From Vibrio sp. NTOU-M3 (GTDB lineage Bacteria; Pseudomonadota; Gammaproteobacteria; Enterobacterales; Vibrionaceae), in the NCBI RefSeq assembly GCF_040869035.1, contig NZ_CP162100.1:1-64000 (forward strand): 64,000 nt of DNA, in the 5' to 3' direction. The notes beneath the pieces are model-generated. The model searched no databases. It was given only the letters and a program-made list of their open reading frames with translations, and was not told the DNA's origin. Shown piece by piece: positions 39,712 to 49,493 of this stretch (its first letter is position 1; every line of letters starts with the position of its first letter). The translations under genes were made by a program, and so were the position numbers.

Positions 39712-40345
39712 CCGTCGTCAACATGGTTTTACATTGATTGAAGTGCTGGTGGCGATTGCGATTTTTGCCAGTTTGAGCCTAGGTGCCTATCAGGTCGTCA
39801 ATCAAGTTCAACGCAGCAACGAGCTCTCTCTGGAAAAAAGTGAACGATTAAAGGCGATTCAACGCACATTGGTGTTCATGGATAACGATTTTCGCCAAAT
39901 AGCATTAAGAAAAACCCGCACTAATGGGGAAGAGCCCGATGCCTTATTGGTTCATTGGAAAGATTATCTGTTGGACTCCGATGGAAAAGGGATCATGTTT
40001 GCCCGCACAGGATGGCGTAACCCGCAACAGCAGTTTCCGCGTGGCGAGGTCACTAAAGTAGGCTATCGCATTAAAGAAGAAACGTTAGAGCGTGTGTGGT
40101 GGCGTTATCCCGATACGCCAGCAGGGCAAGAAGGGGTTTATACGTCGCTTCTAAAAGAGGTCGAAACCTTAGAAATGCGCTTTTACGATGGTAAGAAGTG
40201 GCAGAATCAATGGGAGACCAAAGATACGTTACCACAGGCGGTTTCTGTTACTTTGACCCTAAAAGATTATGGGGAAATTGAGCGTATTTATTTAACTACT
40301 GGTGCTCAATTGACTGAGGCGGCAGAAGGGGAGCTGAAACAGTGA
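39698..40345 (+). CDS. gspJ: Minor pseudopilin GspJ (EpsJ)
   Basis: Minor pseudopilin of the tip complex. The 215-residue precursor has the leader [10 protein letters not shown] before [16 protein letters not shown], with Glu5. The globular domain includes the GspJ pattern [15 protein letters not shown] and the C-terminal [17 protein letters not shown]. It overlaps gspI by 14 bp and gspK by 4 bp. Confidence 0.95.
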   Translation: MCRSNRRQHGFTLIEVLVAIAIFASLSLGAYQVVNQVQRSNELSLEKSERLKAIQRTLVFMDNDFRQIALRKTRTNGEEPDALLVHWKDYLLDSDGKGIMFARTGWRNPQQQFPRGEVTKVGYRIKEETLERVWWRYPDTPAGQEGVYTSLLKEVETLEMRFYDGKKWQNQWETKDTLPQAVSVTLTLKDYGEIERIYLTTGAQLTEAAEGELKQ

Positions 40346-41361
40346 AGAGAAGCTCTCAAAAAGGTGTCGCGCTGATCGTCGTGTTGTTATTGCTTGCCAT
40401 TATGGCAACGATTGCGGCAGGTATGGCTGACCGTTTATTTAGCCAGTTCAAGCGCGCGTCAAACCAGCTCAATTATCAGCAAGCCTATTGGTATAGCGTT
40501 GGCGCTGAAAACTTGGCGAAAAAAGCCATTGAACAAAGCTATAAAGACAGTGATACCACGAACCTTTCTCAGCCATGGGCACTGGAAGAACAGGTTTACC
40601 CATTGGATTACGGCACCTTGTCTGGACGCATCTATGATCGCCAAGCGTGTTTTAATCTCAATGCATTGGCTGGGGTTACTGCACAACCAGGAGAGAGCCA
40701 AATGCCTTTTCTGGTGGAAATGCTACAAAACCTGCTGGAAGAGCTGGAAGTGGAAAACTACCAAGCTGAAAGCATTGCTCAATCAGCGTGGGAGTTTGTC
40801 GACAAGGACAATACCGTGAACTCCGTATCCGGGGTGGAAGACAGCACATATGAAGGTTTTTCACCCGCTTATATGACGGCAAACGCGTTGCTGGCTGATG
40901 GTAGTGAGCTTCGAGCTGTTCATCAGGTTACGGGTGATGTGATGGCGAAAGTGGCGCCGTATGTGTGTGCCTTGCCTACCAGTGAAATGGCGCTAAATGT
41001 GAATACGATAGACAGTAAGCATGCTGCACTTTTAGCGGCGCTATTTCATCCGGCACTGAGTACGGATGATGCCAAGTCTATGCTTGAGAGTCGCCCATTT
41101 GACGGTTGGCCAAGTGTGGATGATTTTCTTCAGGAGTCAGCACTGTCAGGCATCAATGATGAACAAAAAGAAAAGGTTAAACAGTATCTTGCTGTAGATA
41201 GTGTGTATTTTGAATTGGATGTACAACTATTGGTTAACGAATCTCGTGTTCGAGTTCGTAGCCTGTTGTTTAGTGAAAATAGAGAAACTGCAACGGTAGT
41301 ACGCCGTCGCTTTGGAGGAATCAGTGAGCGAGTTTCTGATCGTTCGTCTGAGCAGAAATAG
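40342..41361 (+). CDS. gspK: Minor pseudopilin GspK (EpsK)
   Basis: Large atypical pseudopilin that caps the pseudopilus. 339 residues. The leader KRSSQKG precedes [17 protein letters not shown], which lacks the Glu5 found in other pseudopilins; this absence is normal for GspK and fits its place at the tip. A large alpha-helical insertion domain follows, containing CFNLNAL and the SAM-like helices characteristic of GspK. It starts at a GTG overlapping the gspJ stop (CAGTGA). Its 3' end overlaps gspL by 38 bp. Confidence 0.96.
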   Translation: MKRSSQKGVALIVVLLLLAIMATIAAGMADRLFSQFKRASNQLNYQQAYWYSVGAENLAKKAIEQSYKDSDTTNLSQPWALEEQVYPLDYGTLSGRIYDRQACFNLNALAGVTAQPGESQMPFLVEMLQNLLEELEVENYQAESIAQSAWEFVDKDNTVNSVSGVEDSTYEGFSPAYMTANALLADGSELRAVHQVTGDVMAKVAPYVCALPTSEMALNVNTIDSKHAALLAALFHPALSTDDAKSMLESRPFDGWPSVDDFLQESALSGINDEQKEKVKQYLAVDSVYFELDVQLLVNESRVRVRSLLFSENRETATVVRRRFGGISERVSDRSSEQK

Positions 41362-42535
41362 TAGCCACTCGGTACAGTGGTTAGTTTGGTCTGAAGCTCA
41401 GCAGGACGTTATCGCCAGTGGTGAATTGAACAATCAAGACGATTTAGCTGAGCTAACAACGTATGCCGCCGGTCGTCAGGCGGTGTTATTAATTTCGGCC
41501 GCTGACGTGTTATTAGCGGAAGTGGATGTTCCAGCTGGAGCGTCACGCCAGTTTGAGAGCATGTTGCCTTACCTTTTGGAAGATGACATCGCGCAAGACG
41601 TTGATGATCTGCATTTTAGCGTGCTCGAAAAGCGTGGCGATAAAGCCAAAATTTGTGCGGTGGAAACCCAATGGTTAAGTGAAACCCTCACCGCACTGAA
41701 AGATTTAAATGTGGATGTGAAGCGTGTCCTGCCCGATGCTTTGGCGTTACCAGAACTGGATGGCATAGCGGCTGTTGAACTAGATGGTCAATGGTTGATG
41801 AAAAAAGACGCTTTTTCGGCATTGAGTGTTCATTCTGAGTGGCTGGAAATGGTGGCTCAGTCAGAGTGGGTGAAACAAGATGAAGAGTTTTTAACCTTAA
41901 CCTCATACTCGCCATTGCCTGAATTGACTTTAGCTGAAGAGCAAACATGGCAAACCAGTGAGCCTAAGCTGGTAATGCAACTGCTGGCAGAGCAAGCCGT
42001 CAAAAGTAAGGTGAACTTACTCAGTGGTCGGTTTAAACCCAAATCGTCTTTGCTACGCCATTGGAAAGTTTGGCAGAAAGCAGTGGTTGCTGCAGCCGTG
42101 TTTGTGGTGATTGCTGGAGGCTATAACCTGTTAAAAATCCAGCAGTATGAAACTCAAGCCAATGCTTATCGTGCGGAAAGTGAACGTATTTTTAGAACTG
42201 TACTTCCTGGGAAAAACAAGATCCCGACTGTGAGCTATTTAAAACGTCAGCTAACCGATGAAGCATCAAGGTTATCAGGTGGTGGTTCGGGCGAAGGGGT
42301 TCTGAACTGGATGGTAAAACTGCCACAAGCGCTGTCTGGAATAAAAGGGCTGAAGCTGAACAGCTTTAAATACGATCAAAACCGTGGTGAGGTGCGTTTA
42401 GAAGCACAGAGCCAAGATTTCCAGAGCTTTGAAAAAGCACGTGAGCAGCTTGCGCAGCATTTTGCGGTAGAGCAAGGTCAGCTTAATCGTTCTGGTAACG
42501 CCGTAAATGGCACCTTTGTGCTGAAGAAGAAGTGA
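41324..42535 (+). CDS. gspL: Type II secretion inner-membrane protein GspL (EpsL)
   Basis: Bitopic platform protein; its cytosolic actin-like domain holds GspE at the membrane and its periplasmic ferredoxin-like domain binds GspM. The 403 residues consist of an N-terminal cytosolic part to about 235, one membrane helix ([18 protein letters not shown], about 250-268) and a periplasmic domain. Start choice: the frame begins at a TTG at 41312, but that lies within the ribosome-binding site; the GTG at 41324 has TTGGAGGAATCA in front and gives the normal start MSEFLIVRL. Confidence 0.96.
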   Translation: MSEFLIVRLSRNSSHSVQWLVWSEAQQDVIASGELNNQDDLAELTTYAAGRQAVLLISAADVLLAEVDVPAGASRQFESMLPYLLEDDIAQDVDDLHFSVLEKRGDKAKICAVETQWLSETLTALKDLNVDVKRVLPDALALPELDGIAAVELDGQWLMKKDAFSALSVHSEWLEMVAQSEWVKQDEEFLTLTSYSPLPELTLAEEQTWQTSEPKLVMQLLAEQAVKSKVNLLSGRFKPKSSLLRHWKVWQKAVVAAAVFVVIAGGYNLLKIQQYETQANAYRAESERIFRTVLPGKNKIPTVSYLKRQLTDEASRLSGGGSGEGVLNWMVKLPQALSGIKGLKLNSFKYDQNRGEVRLEAQSQDFQSFEKAREQLAQHFAVEQGQLNRSGNAVNGTFVLKKK

Positions 42536-42545
42536 GGTGAGTTCA

Positions 42546-43034
42546 ATGCAAAAATACATAGCCTCATTCCAAAGCTGGTGGAGTAGCATCAGCGTGAGAG
42601 AACAGCGCATGGTGATTGTCTGTTCACTCTTGTTGGTTGTCGGGATCATTTATTGGGGGATATTGCAGCCAATAAGCTCGCGAGCCGAGCAGGTGCAAAA
42701 CCGCATTACTAGTGAGAAGCAACTGCTGAGTTGGGTACAAAACAAAGCGGATGAAATTTCTCGATTGCGTGCGCAAGGTGGGCAAGTGGTCTCTAGCCAG
42801 CCGTTGAACCAAATCATCTCCTCGTCAGCGAGTCGTTTTAATATTGAACTGATCCGAGTACAACCTCGTGGTGAGATGATCCAAGTTTGGGTCCAACCGT
42901 TGCCTTTTACTACATTGATTGACTGGGTTGCCTACCTGAAAGAAGAGCAGGGTGTGGATGTTGCTTTCCTTGATGTCGATAAAGCTGAACGCGCGGGTGT
43001 GGTCGAAGTTAAGCGCTTGCAGTTGAGCAAGTAA
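42546..43034 (+). CDS. gspM: Type II secretion inner-membrane protein GspM (EpsM)
   Basis: Small bitopic partner of GspL. The 162 residues include a short cytosolic N-terminus with SVREQRMVIV, one membrane helix (about 20-38) and a periplasmic ferredoxin-like domain ending in FLDVDKAERAGVVEVKRLQL. A GTG at 42537 is in frame, but it lies in the AGGTGAG ribosome-binding site of the ATG at 42546, which I chose. It starts 10 bp after gspL. Confidence 0.95.
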   Translation: MQKYIASFQSWWSSISVREQRMVIVCSLLLVVGIIYWGILQPISSRAEQVQNRITSEKQLLSWVQNKADEISRLRAQGGQVVSSQPLNQIISSSASRFNIELIRVQPRGEMIQVWVQPLPFTTLIDWVAYLKEEQGVDVAFLDVDKAERAGVVEVKRLQLSK

Positions 43035-43045
43035 GAGAGGGTGGC

Positions 43046-43807
43046 GTGAAGAAAAAAATACTGATAACTCTGTTGGTTGTCATGGCATTCCTTGTCAGCC
43101 TTGTGGTTCATATTCCCGCGCAGTTTGTGCTTAGCCAATTTCCTTTACCACCTCAACTGAGTCTGAATGGCGCCACAGGCACTATTTGGAAGGGGCGTCT
43201 AGTGAGTGCACAGTGGGCACAATATCAACTTGGCGAGGTCAGCTGGAGTGTTCAGCCAAGCAAACTGTTGACGGGGAATCTGCAAGCACAAGTACGATTT
43301 GGCCGAGGCAGTGATTTAAATGTGAAAGGCCGAGGGATCGTGGGCTATGGTGTCAGCGGTGCGTATGCAGAGAATTTTGTTGCCTCAATGCCCGTTGATA
43401 CCGCATTAGAGTTTGCCCCAAATCTGCCAGTACCCTTGGATTTAACTGGTCAGATTGAGCTAAGCATTAAACATTTTGACTATGCTGAGCCCTACTGCCA
43501 GTCTGGAGAAGGTGCTCTGGTTTGGAATACCGATACCATTGGTACCCCATTGGCGGAACTGAATGTTGGACCTGTTGTGGCAGATATTAGTTGTCAGGAC
43601 AGTACGTTAACTTTGAAAGGTAACCAGCAAAGCGAACAAGTTGAAAGTGAATTTTCGTTGGTCCTTAAAGCGGATAGTAGCTATGACACCCAAGCTTGGT
43701 TTAAGCCGCGACAAGCGTTCCCTTCAGCATTACAACAGCAGCTGAAATGGTTACCAGAACCGGAAGACAATGGGCGATATCCATTTTCCTACCAAGGGCG
43801 CTTATAA
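43046..43807 (+). CDS. gspN: Type II secretion protein GspN (EpsN)
   Basis: Last gene of the operon. The 253-residue product has an N-terminal membrane anchor (about 4-24) and a periplasmic beta-rich domain of the GspN family (LNGATGTIWKGRL, SWSVQPSKLLTGNLQ). GspN is present in some type II systems, including those of vibrios, but its precise role is not settled. It starts at a GTG with AGAGAGGGTG upstream and is followed by a strong bidirectional terminator. Confidence 0.93.
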   Translation: MKKKILITLLVVMAFLVSLVVHIPAQFVLSQFPLPPQLSLNGATGTIWKGRLVSAQWAQYQLGEVSWSVQPSKLLTGNLQAQVRFGRGSDLNVKGRGIVGYGVSGAYAENFVASMPVDTALEFAPNLPVPLDLTGQIELSIKHFDYAEPYCQSGEGALVWNTDTIGTPLAELNVGPVVADISCQDSTLTLKGNQQSEQVESEFSLVLKADSSYDTQAWFKPRQAFPSALQQQLKWLPEPEDNGRYPFSYQGRL

Positions 43808-43826
43808 TCTTTGTGCCCATGTCAAT

Positions 43827-43859
43827 AAAAAAGCCAGTCAAACAATGACTGGCTTTTTT
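43827..43859. terminator. Bidirectional terminator between gspN and envZ
   Basis: Stem AAGCCAGTCA / TGACTGGCTT with a 5-nt loop, A-run before and T-run after, between convergent operons. Confidence 0.93.
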
Positions 43860-43863
43860 GTGG

Positions 43864-45168
43864 TTAGGCGGTTGGGAAACTGATTTGGACTTTCAGGCCA
43901 CCCTCACTGCGATTGGTTACTGCAACGGAGCCATGATGCTGGCTGATGATCCGCTTCACAATGGCTAACCCAAGCCCGGTACCTTCACTGCCTCTGGCGG
44001 TATCGCCACGGGTAAAAGGTTCAAACAATTTCGCAACTTGGCTTTCTTCAATACCGGGACCATTGTCTTCAACACATACCCAACATAATTTGTTGTCAGC
44101 GGTATTTCCCGTACTGACTTTGACCCAACCATTACCATAGCGTATCGCATTGACCACCAAGTTACTGACGGCACGTTTCATTGCGATGGGGCTGCCGTGC
44201 GCTAACTTGAGGTCGGTTTGCAATGCCGTTTCAATTTGAAATTCATAGCCACCTTCAGAAGAGGCAACATCGTTAGCGATGTCATTCAAATCCACCTCAA
44301 CAAAAGATTGGGTATTAATGGGTTTCAGGTAATCCATAAACTGGCTAATGATTTCATTACACTCTTCGGTGTCGCTGATAATCCCTTCTGCTAAATAGCT
44401 GTCTTCGGGTGACATCATTTCTGTCGCGAGTCGGATGCGAGTGAGTGGCGTACGTAAATCATGGCTGATCCCGGCCATTAATAATGCGCGATCTTCTTCC
44501 AGCTCTTGAATCCCTTTCGACATGCGATTAAATGCGCGGGTAACCGAGCGAATTTCACTGGCTCCCTTTTCCGGTAACGGCGGGGGGATTTCACCACGGC
44601 CGACGCATTTCGCAGCGCTTTCTAATGACGTTAATGGTCGGTTTTGTAAGCGGATAAAGAGCCAGCCCCCCGCGATAATTAAGACAGCCATGATCAAGCT
44701 ATTGCGAAAAAGTGGGGCAAAATCTTCTTCTTGTAGCTCAGATAAAGGGATCCTAAGGAGTGAGTCAGGCAAGGCATCGGTTTTCATCCAGAGAATGTAA
44801 CTCTCTTCCCCTAGCATCATTCGCACTTCGGTTGGTGAACCCAGCTCATGACTCATTTCTTCACTCATGAGATCAATACTGACGGCATGCTCGTATTCAC
44901 GGGCAATCAAACTGTTCTCTGCATGCATGGTGACGCCAAGCTGTTCGAGGACCTGACGGCGTAAAGGTGCATCCATTGCGAGCTCATTCGTTCCGTTCTC
45001 GGTGTCGAGTAGCATGAGCTTGATTTCGTGGCTAAGAATTTTATTGAACTGCTGCAAGCTGGGTAATAAGGCGTAATTAAACACCGCGTAATATGAATAA
45101 ACCTGACTGGCAATGAGGAGAGTGATAAACAACAGGATCGATTGGGTGAAGGAGCTGCGAATGCGCAT
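43864..45168 (-). CDS. envZ: Osmosensor histidine kinase EnvZ
   Basis: Inner-membrane kinase/phosphatase that sets OmpR phosphorylation in response to osmolarity and envelope signals. The 434 residues show a first membrane helix (about 10-32), a periplasmic domain, a second helix (about 155-172), HAMP, the H-box [19 protein letters not shown] with the phosphorylated His, and the ATP-binding motifs NAIRYG, DNGPGI and GTGLGLAIV. It follows ompR after 66 bp containing a 10-bp stem hairpin. The order ompR-envZ is that of E. coli. Confidence 0.97.
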   Translation of the reverse strand: MRIRSSFTQSILLFITLLIASQVYSYYAVFNYALLPSLQQFNKILSHEIKLMLLDTENGTNELAMDAPLRRQVLEQLGVTMHAENSLIAREYEHAVSIDLMSEEMSHELGSPTEVRMMLGEESYILWMKTDALPDSLLRIPLSELQEEDFAPLFRNSLIMAVLIIAGGWLFIRLQNRPLTSLESAAKCVGRGEIPPPLPEKGASEIRSVTRAFNRMSKGIQELEEDRALLMAGISHDLRTPLTRIRLATEMMSPEDSYLAEGIISDTEECNEIISQFMDYLKPINTQSFVEVDLNDIANDVASSEGGYEFQIETALQTDLKLAHGSPIAMKRAVSNLVVNAIRYGNGWVKVSTGNTADNKLCWVCVEDNGPGIEESQVAKLFEPFTRGDTARGSEGTGLGLAIVKRIISQHHGSVAVTNRSEGGLKVQISFPTA

Positions 45169-45190
45169 ATGTAGAACCTATGGCTAGAAA

Positions 45191-45221
45191 GGTGCTGGTA
45201 ACGGAAGGAAATACCAGCACC
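45191..45221 (-). other. Hairpin between ompR and envZ
   Basis: Perfect 10-bp stem GGTGCTGGTA / TACCAGCACC with an 11-nt loop in the ompR-envZ spacer. On the minus strand it is followed only by a short TTTC, so it is more likely an attenuator or mRNA-stability element than a full terminator. Confidence 0.55.
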
Positions 45222-45234
45222 ATGTGTGAAGGAG

Positions 45235-45954
45235 TTAAGCTTCTTTGCCGTCCGGTACAAAGACGTAGCCGAGGCCCCAAACAGTTTGGATGTAGCGAGG
45301 TTTGCTTGGGTCAACTTCGAGCATACGACGCAGACGGGAAATCTGGACGTCGATTGAACGTTCCATTGCGGAGTATTCACGGCCACGTGCCATATTCATT
45401 AACTTATCACGTGACATTGGCTCACGAGCGTTAGTGACTAGCGCTTTTAATACCGCAAATTCACCAGAGGTTAGAGGCATTGCTTCCTCGCCGTGGAACA
45501 TTTCACGGGTGCCTAAGTTTAGGCGGAACTCACCAAACTCGACAATGGACTCTTCAGAACTTGGCGCACCCGGAAGCTCAATCGTTTGGCGGCGCAGTAC
45601 GGCTTTAATTCGAGCCAACAGTTCACGTGGGTTGAATGGCTTCGGTAAATAGTCATCAGCACCAACTTCCAAACCAACAATACGATCGACCTCATCGCCT
45701 TTTGCTGTCAGCATCAAGATAGGTAGCATGTTGTTCGCGTTACGCAGGCGACGACAAATGGACAAGCCATCCTCTCCAGGTAGCATGAGATCAAGCACCA
45801 TCAGGTGGAAGGTTTCACGTGTTAACAAACGATCCATCTGTTCACTGTTTGCCACACTGCGTACCTGGAATCCTTGCTCAGACAGGTAACGCTCCAGTAA
45901 TGCACGCAAGCGCGCATCATCATCTACGACCAGAATTTTAAAGTTTTCTTGCAT
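45235..45954 (-). CDS. ompR: Osmolarity response regulator OmpR
   Basis: DNA-binding response regulator controlling porins and other envelope genes. 239 residues, the E. coli length, from the ATG at 45954 (MQENFKILVVDDD); the frame extends to 46011 but without family support. The receiver domain carries Asp55 in MVLDLMLPGEDG and the conserved KPFNPRELLARI. The C-terminal winged-helix domain has the SGEFAVLKALV and RLRRMLEVDPSKPRYIQTVWGLGYVFVP motifs. It is divergent from the native greB, the usual arrangement. Confidence 0.98.
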   Translation of the reverse strand: MQENFKILVVDDDARLRALLERYLSEQGFQVRSVANSEQMDRLLTRETFHLMVLDLMLPGEDGLSICRRLRNANNMLPILMLTAKGDEVDRIVGLEVGADDYLPKPFNPRELLARIKAVLRRQTIELPGAPSSEESIVEFGEFRLNLGTREMFHGEEAMPLTSGEFAVLKALVTNAREPMSRDKLMNMARGREYSAMERSIDVQISRLRRMLEVDPSKPRYIQTVWGLGYVFVPDGKEA

Positions 45955-46102
45955 GTAATGATTCCACTTAATAAATACGCTGTCCCGATTTGGGTAATCA
46001 AAATGTAACACTGTTCTGACTAATGTGGCGCAAAGAATTGTTAACGTTTATTACCTTTTTAGCTAATGTATACAGTGGTTGCAAACGAATATTGCTAGGA
46101 AT

Positions 46103-46246
46103 ATGAAAACAAACCTGATTACACGCGAAGGCTACGATAGGCTGAAGAAAGAGTTGGACTTTTTGTGGCGTGAAGAGCGCCCAGAAGTGACGAAGAAAGT
46201 AACTTGGGCAGCAAGTTTGGGTGATCGCAGCGAGAATGCCGATTAA
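46103..46246 (+). pseudogene. greB: 5' fragment of native greB, cut by island insertion
   Basis: The first 47 codons of the transcript cleavage factor GreB, from [14 protein letters not shown] to LGDRSENAD. The frame then reads TAA and the sequence turns into unrelated AT-rich DNA, where intact GreB continues YTFNKRLL. The position beside divergent ompR is the native greB locus. The missing 3' part is expected beyond the right end of the window, on the far side of the island. The complete but divergent greB at 58090-58569 shares the amino-acid sequence at this point (RSENADY) but not the codons, so it is not simply the displaced half. Confidence 0.93.
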
Positions 46247-46447
46247 TGATTAGATATACTTCAAACATACTATTCTAACCAAGTATCTGATACCAAGATA
46301 AAAATAATTAGTATCATTACTATTTATACATACTATTTAAGTTTGATGCACATAACCCACAAGTACAGAGATTAGTTGTACATCATTAATGCGCTTATGC
46401 AGTCGCTCTGATATATTCACTATATTCTCATCAGACATATCTATACT
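46247..46447. repeat. Left end of the island with short repeats
   Basis: Non-coding junction region. The decamer ACATACTATT occurs directly repeated at 46265-46274 and 46328-46337. CTTCAAAC near 46258 is nearly inverted as GTTTGATG near 46341, and GTATCTGATAC at 46283-46293 is a perfect palindrome around one base. These could be recombinase arm sites or the promoter and operator of the following trio. The exact attachment core cannot be fixed without the right end. Confidence 0.45.
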
Positions 46448-47698
46448 ATGAAATTTGTTGTAATCAGCGACCTACATACTGGATCTGCCACAATTGCCCA
46501 AGACTTCTGTGTTGGAGATTCGTCGAGTGCAGTTAAAAAGGGTTACATGGATGACCTACGCAATTTGGTTAAAAAAGAAGAACTTGAAGCAGATTACTTA
46601 ATCGTGACTGGTGATATCACCAATCGCTCTATGTATGACGAGTTTGAACTGGCAGCTAAGAGAATTAAGGAATGTGCAGAGGCTTTCAATATAGAAGACA
46701 GCAAGATTTTTTTTGTTCCTGGTAACCATGACAGCAACTGGAAAGATGAAGAAGCATCCAGAAAGAATGATGAACCCGACTCGCTTGTTATAGCATCTAA
46801 ATACAAGTTCATATCCAGCCATCCATTTTTTAAGTCAATTCTTAACAACTCTCAAGAAGGTTGCTTCTACAATGAGCCATACTTTGCATACTGGTCTGAT
46901 GATAAAGTTAATGTAATTGGTGTTAACTCTTCCGTTTTCGACAGCTACGATAAAAAACCACACCATGGAAGTATTCGAAGAGAAGACGTTCAGTCTTTAA
47001 GAAAACTACTCGAAGAAAAAGAAATAGAGCAAAGCTCAAAAATAAACATTTTGCTCGTCCACCACCATCCCATACAGCACCCTGACTTGCCATTTGAAGA
47101 CGCTGACTTAAGCATTCTTCAAAATTCAGCCCAGTTAATGGAGTTAATGACAGAATATAACTTCAACTTTGTCATTCATGGGCACAAACATATCCCACGA
47201 ATAGAGCAACATATGGATCGATATCAACACCCTGTAAACGTAATATGCGCGGGCAGTTTCTCAGCATATCTTGATGAACGTTGGTTTCAAGGTGTTCCTA
47301 ATAGCTTGCACATTGTGGAAATTGATTCAATTTGTCACAAGCACAATGTACCTCAAGGAAAAGTAAGAAGTTGGTATCATTACTCTGGCCATGGCTGGAT
47401 AATTGATGAGCCTGTTAATAGCATCCCGCACATTGAATACTTTGGTAGTTACCTAACAAAGTCTCAACTAAAAGACGAGTTAAAGTCGATTATAGAGAGT
47501 GAAATCAACAATCAAGGTAGTGTTTCTTGGGAAGAGATTTGCAAAAAAAACAATGCACTATCGTTTACCCCTAGAAAGTTATTGACTCAAGTAATTAATG
47601 GCCTTTCAGAACCTTTAAATTTTAAGATTTATTCAAGCGAGGGAGTTGATGATCTTTTCCTGCTTATAAAGAACCAAAGGAGTGTTGTTAATGAATAA
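46448..47698 (+). CDS. Calcineurin-like metallophosphoesterase (trio gene 1)
   Basis: A 416-residue predicted metal-dependent phosphodiesterase, nuclease or phosphatase. All five metal-binding blocks are present: ISDLHTG (Asp8, His10), GDI (Asp56), GNHD (92-95), VHHHP (about 204-208) and GHKH (245-248). The C-terminal 120 residues are not part of the catalytic fold and end in a helical segment. It is the first gene of an overlapping three-gene unit with a P-loop ATPase and an unknown protein, in the cargo zone of a mobile island. A phosphoesterase plus ATPase pairing is reminiscent of effector-sensor pairs in phage defence; that role is inference. The catalytic family is sure. Confidence 0.88.
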   Translation: MKFVVISDLHTGSATIAQDFCVGDSSSAVKKGYMDDLRNLVKKEELEADYLIVTGDITNRSMYDEFELAAKRIKECAEAFNIEDSKIFFVPGNHDSNWKDEEASRKNDEPDSLVIASKYKFISSHPFFKSILNNSQEGCFYNEPYFAYWSDDKVNVIGVNSSVFDSYDKKPHHGSIRREDVQSLRKLLEEKEIEQSSKINILLVHHHPIQHPDLPFEDADLSILQNSAQLMELMTEYNFNFVIHGHKHIPRIEQHMDRYQHPVNVICAGSFSAYLDERWFQGVPNSLHIVEIDSICHKHNVPQGKVRSWYHYSGHGWIIDEPVNSIPHIEYFGSYLTKSQLKDELKSIIESEINNQGSVSWEEICKKNNALSFTPRKLLTQVINGLSEPLNFKIYSSEGVDDLFLLIKNQRSVVNE

Positions 47699-49493
47699 TA
47701 TCATTGAGCTAAACAGTATATTCGAGCATTCGAACGCCAGATATTATAGTTCGCAGCAACTTGCTAATGAGTTCGTATGGACCTATTCATTTGAAAGGCT
47801 TCTTTCAAATAAAAATCACATTGTACTTGGTTCTAGAGGGTCGGGTAAAACTGCATTGATTAAAATGCTTTCTCACGAATATTTATCTAAGCTTGATCAT
47901 CCTCAAGCTAAGAGCATAATAGAAAGCAATGGTTTCATCGCAACATATATACCTCTGAAAGTTGAATGGGTTAATTCAATAAAATCAGTTTCCCAAGAAG
48001 ATGATTTACTTTTCACTTGGTGCTTAAACCTTTCTTCATGCGCTAGATTTATTGATACTATCAAGAGTCTAATAAAAACGAATATTAAAGAAAACATAGA
48101 AAGAGCACTTTCAGAAGAATCAATATCACTTTTAATATCTAGTATATGGCTTGATAAGGAGCTAGATACATTAGCTAAAATAAGCCAAGAGCTAGAAAGG
48201 ATAGAATATAAGAAAAATATATACTTTAATAAGGTTAAGCTTGGGATAAAACTCAATGAAAGTGATCTAACCATTGGTGAAAACTTCAATGCTGATCTTT
48301 TTAAGCCTTTACATATGGCAATTAGAATTGTGCAAGAAAGGTTAAAAATCAGTGAAAAATCAGTTTGGTGTGTTTGTATAGATGAAGCTGAATTTTTGAC
48401 CAAAGAGCACCACAAGATTTTAAATACGTATATGCGCTCCTATGGTGATATTGTGTTTAAAATAACAACAATGCCATATAGACACTATACTTTAGAAACT
48501 AAAGTAGGTAATCCTGTAAATATTGGTCATGACTTTGAATATTTATATATTGACAAACTAGGCTTAAATACGAGAAGTCAAAAATCTTATCAGCCATTCT
48601 TTGAGAGTTTCGCTGAAAATCTATTTCAAAATAGAATAAAAGGCTCAAGATTAGACAAAGAAGGTATCACCTTAAAGACATTACTTGGCAGTTCTGAGTT
48701 AATTGAACCGACAAAAGAATCCTATAAAGGCACTGAAGTAGAAGACTATATAAAAAGATACTGCGATGAAAAAACTATTGAAAGAGCCGAAGCATTAATA
48801 AAAACTGATATTGAACTATATCAAAGTTCTATACTCAGGAAGATCAAAGGCACTCTATTACTTCGACATGCGTACGAAAAGTATATTGGTAATAGTGCAC
48901 CAAGTATATACTCAGGAAGTTCTCTAGTTATTAGGTGCTCAGATGGAAATCCTCGTAGATTATTAAGACTTTTCAATTACTTAATTTCAGACAAACTACA
49001 AGGTCAGGGAAGCATCGACTTTATACCTCAGAAAGAGCAAGGTAATAGAATCAAAGAGTTTTCGTATTCTGAATTAGATGGATTAAATCTTGAAGTTGAT
49101 GGGAAAGAAGCATTTGAATTATTTAATCGAATAGGAAGGTTTTTCAAAGACAAACTACATAGCGACAAAATTGGAACAAACACCTATAACTCCTTTGTTT
49201 TTGACTCTAGTCAAGAAGACTGGAAGCACATAGAAAAGGCTGTTGACCTGGGGTTGATTTATCCTGACTTCAGAGGGATTGACAACAGTGACAAAATGCC
49301 AAATAGAAATGGTAAATTTTCACTGGCGTTTTGTTTGGCTCCTTACTTTTTCTTAATGCCAAGAAAAGGTGATGCTATTAGCTTATCGACTATTGAAAAG
49401 TTTGGTACGTATAGTAAATATTTAAGGTTAAATAAAAATAAAGAAAAATTCACAAACCAATATAGTCTCGACTTAGGAGATGAAGATGAATAA
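47691..49493 (+). CDS. ORC/CDC6-like P-loop ATPase (trio gene 2)
   Basis: A 600-residue AAA-type ATPase. Walker A GSRGSGKT is at residues 47-54, after a motif ERLLSNKNHIVL typical of the ORC-CDC6-like bacterial ATPases found in defence loci. Walker B is VCIDEAEF with the DE pair at 231-232, and CSDGNPRRLLRLF near 420 looks like the sensor-2/lid region. The C-terminal third may be a winged-helix region. Start choice: the ATG at 47691 has AAAGGAG in front, whereas the upstream TTG start lies too close. Its start overlaps the phosphoesterase stop by 8 bp in the motif ATGAATAA. It probably senses or oligomerises; the trigger is unknown. Confidence 0.82.
   Translation: MNNIIELNSIFEHSNARYYSSQQLANEFVWTYSFERLLSNKNHIVLGSRGSGKTALIKMLSHEYLSKLDHPQAKSIIESNGFIATYIPLKVEWVNSIKSVSQEDDLLFTWCLNLSSCARFIDTIKSLIKTNIKENIERALSEESISLLISSIWLDKELDTLAKISQELERIEYKKNIYFNKVKLGIKLNESDLTIGENFNADLFKPLHMAIRIVQERLKISEKSVWCVCIDEAEFLTKEHHKILNTYMRSYGDIVFKITTMPYRHYTLETKVGNPVNIGHDFEYLYIDKLGLNTRSQKSYQPFFESFAENLFQNRIKGSRLDKEGITLKTLLGSSELIEPTKESYKGTEVEDYIKRYCDEKTIERAEALIKTDIELYQSSILRKIKGTLLLRHAYEKYIGNSAPSIYSGSSLVIRCSDGNPRRLLRLFNYLISDKLQGQGSIDFIPQKEQGNRIKEFSYSELDGLNLEVDGKEAFELFNRIGRFFKDKLHSDKIGTNTYNSFVFDSSQEDWKHIEKAVDLGLIYPDFRGIDNSDKMPNRNGKFSLAFCLAPYFFLMPRKGDAISLSTIEKFGTYSKYLRLNKNKEKFTNQYSLDLGDEDE

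Noticed and set aside
46448..49493. SbcCD/Mre11-Rad50-type nuclease pair
   Set aside because: The phosphoesterase fold fits, but the ATPase has no long coiled coil or zinc hook and resembles ORC/CDC6-type ATPases instead.
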